64,000 bases of DNA, from positions 1,922,001 through 1,986,000 of the forward strand of contig NC_065893.1 in the NCBI RefSeq assembly GCF_905147045.1. The letters run 5' to 3'. This DNA is from Nymphalis io. Its lineage: Eukaryota; Arthropoda; Insecta; Lepidoptera; Nymphalidae. Both the position numbers and the translations under genes were made by a program. The notes under the pieces were generated by a model. That model searched no databases. It worked only from the letters and a program-made list of their open reading frames with translations, and was not told the DNA's origin. Shown here piece by piece: positions 56,345-64,000 of the stretch (within the stretch, counting starts at the first letter, position 1; every line of letters begins with the position of its first letter).

Positions 56345-57585
56345 AAATTTTCAGCTGTATATTTAAAGAATATCCGCTGGGAGACGATCAAGAATGTATT
56401 TATTAATCTATTATGACGAAATAAATATATATTTTATATATTTAGATAGAAGAAAGCTACTACTTACTTGATCTATCTACATTCTTCTATAATGTGATCC
56501 CGCTGACAATTAGTATAAGAACAAAGAGACCTTCTTACTGTCCAGAAAAGATTATTTATAACATATACATCTATTATACATAGGAGACAAGTATTAATTT
56601 TTATTTTGTCCGTGGCACGAGATTATAAAAGCAACTAACACCCAAATCCTTAACAGAAACTTATTTTAACTTATTATTGTAATTACGAGTCTTTCAAGGA
56701 CGTACAAGTCTTTAAAATAAATAATTAATTATGCATGTATATATGTACGTAGGGGAAAAAAGTTAAGGTCACCTCGTAAAATGCTTCGAACAACACAAAA
56801 CTGTTTTTCGTTATTTTTTACAAGCGACTTCTAAAAAGTTTTATAAATGAAAATGACAATGGAATAAAAGCTTAGAAAAACAAGCATTTATTAGTTGACT
56901 TAAATTATAACGGCCTAATTGAACTGAAATTTTGCACACACATTTGTGCTGGTGCTTAGATTGTATTATCACCTGCAATGCTAAATGACTATATCAATGT
57001 CTTTAAATTTTCTTTTCGAAGCTTGATTTTAAAATATTTAAACTTTTTTTAAGCTTTTAACATAAGCTAATTATTCAACTTTGTTGCATCGTTGTTTATT
57101 AATGAATTTTCCTAACCGTGTCCTTGTTTGCTAGCACGAGGCGACGCGATATCTCGTGTAAAATGTTATAATAAATTATAATTATATTACGGTTATTAAA
57201 ATTAAATAAAACGAGAAATATGAAACGCTTTAGAATATTATTGTTACAAAATAATAATAGTATAAAATTATATAGTATCGAATACTTATGTGCAACAGTG
57301 GGTTGGTTAAATGATTCTTGATTTATTTTATTCAGCTATATGGTTGTTTAAGTTACTCCTAATAATAGGTAAGTAGGTTTTTATTAAAAACATCATTAAC
57401 AAGATTTAATAATCTAGTATTATATTATATACTTATTCTAATAAGACTTGTTATTCCTGAATTTCATCTACTTATTTAAAATTTATAGATTAGGGATGGA
57501 GGAAGGAATTTTTAGAGGAAACGGTTACAGCTCTATCCAAAATTTGTCCTTCCTTTGATTCCTCTTGCCACAAATAATGTTCAGG
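56345..57585. other. AT-rich region, nothing recognised
   Basis: No supported gene or repeat. Confidence 0.35.
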
Positions 57586-57587
57586 AT

Positions 57588-57865
57588 GATGATGATGACG
57601 ATGACTATAATAATGAACATGATGATGACGACTAAGGTTGATGATGATATTAAAGACAATGGTAATGACGATGATGGCGAGGGTGCCGTTGATGATGACA
57701 ATAGTGATGATGATGATGACGATGACTATAATAATGAAGATGATGATGACGACTGGTGGTAATGATGATGACATTAACGACAATGGTGATGATGATGATG
57801 GCGAGGGTGATGATGATGATGGCGACGACTGTAATAATGAAGATGATGATACATCATCATTATTA
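57588..57865. repeat. GAT-rich minisatellite with ~120 bp higher-order unit
   Basis: Two long units (about 57588-57708 and 57709-57830) share GATGATGACGATGACTATAA, the following ACGACT, GACAATGG and GATGGCGAGGGTG in the same order, with a third partial unit. The Ser/Pro-rich (minus) and Asp-rich or Met-rich (plus) open frames are products of the triplet repeat. Confidence 0.88.
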
Positions 57866-57885
57866 TCAGACATCGTCTTTTAGAA

Positions 57886-58066
57886 TTTTCATCCACCACG
57901 ATTAATCTTATGAATAAATTAACGCAAATTAAGCATATGAAAATTCAGCTTTGCTTGTCAGGGTTTGACACTGGACCGCAGAAACACATTTAAGCGTGGG
58001 GGTATGTGGGACTCGCCTCGTGTGCGTCGGAATACCCACTAAGTAACCACTGGGCCATCATATGGG
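57886..58066 (-). repeat. Diverged SINE-T1 head half
   Basis: GCAAATTAAGCATATGAAAA, TTCAGCTTTGCTTGTCAGGG and ACCACTGGGCCATCATATGG mark a minus head. The box B region is replaced by unrelated sequence. Confidence 0.65.
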
Positions 58067-58486
58067 CTAAAATTCTAAGATCTAAAAATCGGACACTGCG
58101 AGGAACCTATTCACAATAAAAAAAATATAATGCTTCCGTTGAATTACAAGCACCCATGTAACGCATTGCTGGTTAACGCAAGACAACTCAAAGCATGCAT
58201 GCAAGCAAATACACATACATCTAAAAAGTAGGTACATAAGAATTTTATTTATACGACAAATTATTTGATATTAAATAAGAAATATGAAATTTTTTACGGT
58301 CTAAAGGGTATGCTATATATATTTATTTCATATTAAGATGTACGTATGCGTCTTTATTAATTTATTTTTTACTGATAAGGCCACCGGAGCTGATACAGTT
58401 TGTAAAATTTTTTATATCTGGTGTTAAATATAGTATTTTTTTTATTATTATATTATTATTGGTACCCTTTCCGTTGATTAATGTAT

Positions 58487-58655
58487 AGCCTATTCCAACC
58501 GAAGAAGAGCCAACCGAGTAGAAATAAGCCAACTTCAGATTTACATATTATATGCGATTGTCTAATATCTTAGCTTAGCCACTTAACTAACCATAATTTT
58601 ACTGCCAAAGCTCCGACAAACACTTTGTCGACATAGATTATTGTCATGATTTACA
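58487..58655 (-). repeat. Family D repeat, minus copy
   Basis: ATAGCCTATTCCAACCGAAG, TCTTAGCTTAGCCACTTAAC and AAAGCTCCGACAAACACTTT. It is the complement of 55019-55206 with one ~9 bp insertion (AGAGCCAACCG). Confidence 0.82.
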
Positions 58656-58659
58656 TAAA

Positions 58660-61130
58660 TAATCTTTAGTAATAAATATTATAGTATCGAATTATGTCGT
58701 CAATATATACGTGTACACCTGTTTCAATGAAAAAGGCCCTTAGCGGTTCGATACGATCTTAATGACAGTTGGAATTACTTTGTAAAGTGCCATAGTTTGA
58801 AGGAAGCCATAGATAAAAGTTTATGTACCGCGATAGGATAGGATAATATTAGGATGAATTCATACTAGCGAGTAATTAAATTTAATTATTTTTATTATGT
58901 TTTCGAGTAATCGTACAAGGATCTTGGAATAATATATTTAATTTTTTATTCTAACACAATTTAAGATTATTATTTTTTAATGATAAAGAATTGTCTCTTG
59001 ATTGTTTAGAATTCGAGAGTAGCCAACAGGAAATAGTTATTATAGTGCAAAAGTGCTCTCTATTCTCTCGCTTCTACTGAAAATTTTTATGATAAATAAT
59101 TCTAATATTGTTATTGGTGCGACTTAAGGCTTAATCCAATGACCTATTGCTTAGAAGAACTCTGCGGTCTTATAAGATAGCCACTAGACCAACAAATAAG
59201 TATTAAAACAAAGCCGAATTTAAATGAGATTTCGTAATATTTATTTTATTGCAATTCATTATTTAGTTAATAGCAACATAAAGCAATGTTGCTTGGTGGA
59301 TTAAGTTCTGACTTTGTGTGTATGTGTGTGTGTGTGTGTGTTCTGTTCTGTCTCTTGTTAATAAGGTATGTAATGTCATCTGATTCACATTATTATTTTT
59401 AAGCTTTCATTACTTACTATTAAATGAGAGTTTCGCTTAGTGGATTAATTATCCTTAAAAATGCTTAATAAATCGAAAATCCATCAACCATTACAAAAAC
59501 CTGGCAAAATAAATGCGACTTTTCCAATGAAATAATTCAGCTTATTTCAGTTTTGAAAAATTAATCTTTCTTTTATGAAATAAATGTTTGCCCTCGACCG
59601 CAATTTAGACTGTTATGTCAAGATGTGGCCGACGATGAAGCGAGGAAACCTATTAAATGCCGATTCACTCCAGCTTAAAAGGGGTTTATTTTGTAAGTAC
59701 CCGGAAATACAGATGCTGGCAGTGGATCTCATAACTTAGCTGTGCTCATTATGACAAACCTTGCAAAGTGCTTCGTATTACGGATTCCCAAGAAATGTAG
59801 ACGATATCTTGTAGTACGTTTTGTACTCTGATCATATAATTAGGCATGTAGAGATGGCCTAATAAGTCCATGGAGCTCTTATGCACACTCCTTAAGCAAC
59901 AATATGTAGAACACCGACAAACAAGTAACTGAGCGTGTATGAGCTAAGCTTTGTAGCTTAGATTGAATTAGCAATTTGTTGCCTATTAATCTCTTAGCTT
60001 TGCGTCGACTCGAGTTAACAGCGACAAGCTGATATTTGTTGGAGCCGAATCTGATTATTGCGCTTAATTTGTTTATTACTCCCAACATTGTCAGATTAGT
60101 TTGTTATACATACTTTGTATTTTGGGATAAGATCTGGATCACAAAGTGATGGGATATAGCTGATTAGATATGAAAAGATTATTTATCTATTGATTATTAA
60201 TAGGACTACTGAATGGGCCAACTAGTGATAAAATATTTGCCAATCATTGCCAGCTTTTTACGAATCTTAGATCTCAGTCAGTACTTTAGCTCACATCACA
60301 TCCTTTTTACCAGGATCGAATTTGTTGAAAATTCATTGTAGAATAAATGTTAATCGAGTTGTATCCTTGGTTGAACCTATATTGAGAATAAAATTCCGAA
60401 GCTAAGGATCTGGACACTTTATAAAAGTCTAAATACCCTTGAAGAGTGACCCTTATATTACGCATAGATTTATAATATTATTTGATACAAGCAAGTAAAA
60501 GTACTTCCTTATAAATTACACAGGAAATAAATTATCAGTTCAGGAAATAATTCATCAATTTTTCACTGAGGTATCTTAGCTTGTAGCCTTTTATATATAG
60601 TTCTATTTAATTAATGACTTAAGTTAAATGAATCATTTTATAAAAAGCATTTCCAATTTTAAATATCGTCAAGTATTTATCATTGAATATCGTAAAAATA
60701 GGTACTTAGATTATCCCTTTGCGTTTTTTGATTTAATATTTTAAAGTTTTGACACGAATATAAAAGGGTGCTAAACGTCTGCTAGTTGGGTGCCATTTTG
60801 ATAGACGAGAACTGATGGAGTGGTTTATATATCGAAAAATTCTTCAGCCGATCAGAAAATTTGTGTCATTTTGACACGAAAAAAATATATTTTTTTAAAC
60901 AGAATCACTGGTTGTGCCAAAATCCAAAATTATGAATATTAGTTTTTTTTTTAAATGTAAACAATAAATACATATCTATAAATTAGCGATAATATTTCGT
61001 AGTAATTTCAAAAATATTTTTTTAAATCGATTTCTCCGATCTTTTACAACTCCAACATGTATATATAAATATATCTTTATATATTTTGTATATTTTACTG
61101 TGTAGTAGGAAGATATGTAATTTTTATTGA
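58660..61130. other. Unassigned region
   Basis: It includes a (TG)n run at 59318-59341. The interval 59590-60470 has more balanced composition but only short frames (one of 69 codons on minus at 59879-60088, rich in Lys, Leu and Ser). I do not recognise a gene or element; an old retroelement is possible. Confidence 0.3.
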
Positions 61131-61136
61131 TATATA

Positions 61137-61422
61137 TTATAGTATAGGTTGGCGGACGAACATATGGGCCACCTGATGGTAAGTGGTCACCAACGCCCAT
61201 AGACATTGGCATTGTAAGAAATGATAACCATCGCCTACATCGCCAATGCGTCACCAACCTTGGTAACTAAGATGTTATGTCCCTTGTGCCTGTAATTACA
61301 CTGGCTCACTCAACCTTCAAACCGGAACACAATAATAACAAGTGCTGCTGTTTTGCGATTGAATATCTGATGAGTGGGTGAACCTACCCAGACGGGCGTT
61401 TGAACAAGCCCTACCACCAGTA
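61137..61422 (-). mobile_element. SINE-A, near full length
   Basis: ATAGTATAGGTTGGCGGACG to AGCCCTACCACCAGTAG. The TA-rich left flank replaces a clean poly-A. Confidence 0.9.
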
Positions 61423-61429
61423 GTTGATA

Positions 61430-62640
61430 GTACCTACCTTGTTATAAACTCCTGGTAATGAACTCAAGCATAGCGTAGTATTTGTTTTGTGTTTTTAATG
61501 ACAGTGTTGATTTAATTGTTATCAATGATAATCTTTTAATTTACTTACTTTGGTAGGAAAATATAAATCGTATCAGTGTTTCCAGACCTAAACATCTAGA
61601 AAAATAAATAAATAAATTACATCATCACATACAATTATTACTTATTCGTTTTAATTAGGAACTAAAATAATTTAAAAATGATTTAATTGCAATTTCACTA
61701 CGCCTATTGTCTTACTAAATATAATAAAATGGAACGATAGTTACACTTACAACACGAAAATATTTACGAAATTAGGAAGATGAGCTTATTTTTTTTTATG
61801 AGTTTAAAAAATCATATTTAAAATTAAAAAAAAATACTTTACGATATCTGCAAAAATATTTTTTTACAATTTTTTAAAGTTACGACTTCTTAAATTCTTT
61901 TCTGGAGCGACCGAACGACGCGTGACGTCACATCGCCCAACGTCGCTCGCTTGCCCATACAATTTCGCCTGTATTTTCGCGTTATTCCTGATTTTATTTA
62001 TATTTCGGTTACTATAAAAAAAACTTTCATACTTACTTTCATATTATACAGTACCATAGCATACTAATTCAACAAATAGAATTCGGGAAAAATACTTTTT
62101 CCATATATACATATATTATAACCAAAAACATGTAGATATTTTCGTGATGAGCATTTTAATGTAAGTACCTTAGTAGTTAAATTTTTCGTATTCATAAGTT
62201 TTTAGTTTGAGGATCAAACATTTAATTTTTACAGGCTAGTTATTGGTATTCGTTTAATATAAACATAATTCAGAATGGTCGTAATACGGCCTTGATACGT
62301 TGAATAACGATAGCGTTGTCATGAGAGTTTGTATCGATAAAAAAATGCATTTCGACTTTAATCTTAAGCTTATTGTTAATCTTGAAGATAATTTGTGAAC
62401 AACGCCGTATCGTCAATGGTATACGTTGAAAAAATCCTTAATGACTGTGACCCATTGTAATAGATTTTTACCATATTAAGTTTCGTTGAAAGTCAAATAT
62501 GTAGTCTAATATAGTACGTGTGATACAAATATAATCATATAATTCTTTATTCAAATAGGCTTATATAGACACTTTTGAACTACCATGTTACAGTATTGAA
62601 TTAAATGTAAAGCTACTATTGGTGATCTTCTACTTTACTT
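61430..62640. other. AT-rich region with a TGACGTCA-containing patch
   Basis: 61895-61980 is GC-rich (GGAGCGACCGAACGACGCGT, GTCGCTCGCTTGCCC) and contains TGACGTCA. Otherwise nothing supported. Confidence 0.35.
61921..61939. repeat. Inverted repeat arm with TGACGTCA, copy 1
   Basis: CGTGACGTCACATCGCCCA pairs with 63880-63898 at 17 of 19 positions. Confidence 0.6.
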
Positions 62641-62689
62641 GACCGATGGGCTGAAGTAGTTGAGTCTAAGAGGTCACCTCTTGGACTAC

Positions 62690-63290
62690 AACAAAATTAG
62701 CAGTTAGTCTGGACATAGAAAAAGCCTTTGATTGGGCTTCCCAGGAAATAATGCAACTGAATCACCAGTATTGCCAGATCAGACCATCAAGGTCATTGTC
62801 GACGGTGCATGCTCTTTCTTAAAATTGTTGATTGATAAAATTGTTAAATTGTTGTTCCACAAGGCGAATTCAGCCACTCATGGAGTATTGCTCTCATCGC
62901 TGGGCGGAAGAGATGGCACTTTGCATCTTCAATGCTCTGAGGAACTGTTTAGATTAATCCCAGGCGCTGAATTTTACCACCGGCCATCGCGTCTAAATTT
63001 TAAATTCCATCCATACCACCTCGATGTCTGGATATCCACTACTACAACGCTATTTTAAAGCATAGGAAAAGCTTCGCACTCGCACCTCGCACAACCACTC
63101 TGCGGAACCATATTTCCCGGTGACTTTTTCAAATCGTTATTACATAAAAACCTTCAAGAAAAGAGCCTACTCATTCCTTAAAGGCTGGCAACGCACGTGC
63201 AAGAGCTTCGGATTTGCAGGTGTCCTTGGACAGTCACTCTCTATCAGGTGAGCCTCTTGCTTATTGGCCCCCTTTGATATAAAAAAAGGT
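62690..63290 (+). pseudogene. Jockey-type LINE remnant with internal deletion
   Basis: The RT motif AVSLDIEKAFDWAS is at 62701-62742. The frame is then lost, and sequence jumps to the LINE C-terminus: CSEELFRLIPGAEF, FHPYHLDVW, and after a frameshift KTFKKRAYSFLKGWQR and GFAGVLGQSLSI. The 3' end reads TCAGGTGAGCCTCTTGC, then TTTGATATAAAAAAA. Confidence 0.8.
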
Positions 63291-63299
63291 TTCTTCCAG

Positions 63300-64000
63300 T
63301 AACAGTTTATTTCATTACAAGTAAGCACCACACATCGCTATGTGACCAATGCCATAGTATGTTTGCATCCTTCACATTCGAGATTGTTAATTTTATTTGC
63401 ACTTTCATCACATTTACGACATTATTCCGTGGCTCTGTATTGTAACTATCGCGCGCCGAATTGTGTATGTAAAATTAAAATATAGGAAATGTATATCATA
63501 TTCTATATCGATATTATCTTCTATCGAAAGCGGAGAGCACTAGTATCTCTGCATGAAGAGTACGTACGGACTTATTGTCGATCACAGTTATGATCAATCT
63601 GCATTAACAAAAGTTTAAAATAAACAATAATAATAAGCTCACTAATATATTTCGCATGATTTTTGGAAGAATCCGCAATCATAAGATCGACTTTCGTTAG
63701 ATTATTTGTAAGTCTACGTGAAAATACTGCTCTTATTTTAGCATAAAATAATAATAATAATCGTTCTAATATTATTATAAGTTAAAGAACATATTTGGGG
63801 AAACAAATCGGAAAGAGGGATAGAATAAATACGAAAATATCAACGCGCGTATCGCAAAAGAGTCGCCCGCAATAACGAATGGGCGAAGTGACGTCACAGT
63901 CAAAACTCGGACCGAGCAGAAATTGTACGAGAGCGCCCAAATTAATTTGCTTATAAAAAAAGTTTATATGATGTAATCATATTTTTTTCACACATGTTAT
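63300..64000. other. Unassigned right edge
   Basis: AT-rich, with a GC-richer patch at 63840-63945 holding a second TGACGTCA. No gene recognised. Confidence 0.35.
63880..63898. repeat. Inverted repeat arm with TGACGTCA, copy 2
   Basis: TGGGCGAAGTGACGTCACA, the complement partner of 61921-61939. It also contains a full CRE-type octamer. Confidence 0.6.

Noticed and set aside
57490..57883. 127-codon Ser-rich frame (minus) and acidic or Met-rich frames (plus)
   Set aside because: They are translations of the GAT minisatellite in different frames and have no gene structure.

Overview
The window looks like nuclear DNA of a lepidopteran, probably a butterfly. It is strongly AT-rich and has spliced genes with GT-AG introns. 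It is packed with two abundant SINE families, Jockey-type and RTE-type LINE debris and mariner debris, as is common in Lepidoptera. The species cannot be fixed from sequence alone. There are no bacterial operons, CRISPR arrays or rRNA genes.

The one clear host gene is on the minus strand at the left: the N-terminal half of alkylglycerol monooxygenase (AGMO). Five coding exons (16118-15960, 3553-3426, 2960-2809, 2076-1973, 1197-1035) join in frame into 235 codons carrying all eight di-iron histidines expected of the family. The gene continues off the left edge. Its first coding intron is 12.4 kb and full of SINEs, and it also holds a canonical TATA plus initiator pair on the gene's own strand (5307-5345). 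A second possible host exon (40438-40599, minus) is open in frame, GC-richer than its surroundings and unassigned.

Nearly everything else is mobile DNA. Working names: SINE-A is a ~290 bp poly-A element ending in CTATTCTATAAAA. SINE-T1 is a ~300 bp element with a tRNA-like head (box B GGGTTCAAACCC). SINE-T2 is a ~265 bp element with a tRNA-like head and an ATT-rich tail. Family C and family D are unclassified repeats. LINEs: a Jockey-type element with a long open RT frame (21187-23045), a 3' fragment of the same family (38794-39105), a decayed Jockey-type remnant with an internal deletion (62690-63290), and an RTE-type element with an internal deletion (52468-54535). A mariner DD34D transposase pseudogene lies at 35650-36233 and a possible inverted-repeat DNA element at 46081-46855.

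The main system-level observation is that each major SINE family shares its 3' tail with a LINE present in the same window: SINE-A with the Jockey-type elements, SINE-T1 with the RTE element. This is what LINE-dependent SINE mobilisation predicts. Several SINEs also occur as head-to-head or tail-to-tail inverted pairs, and there are two notable palindromes (7602-7763 and 23040-23085).
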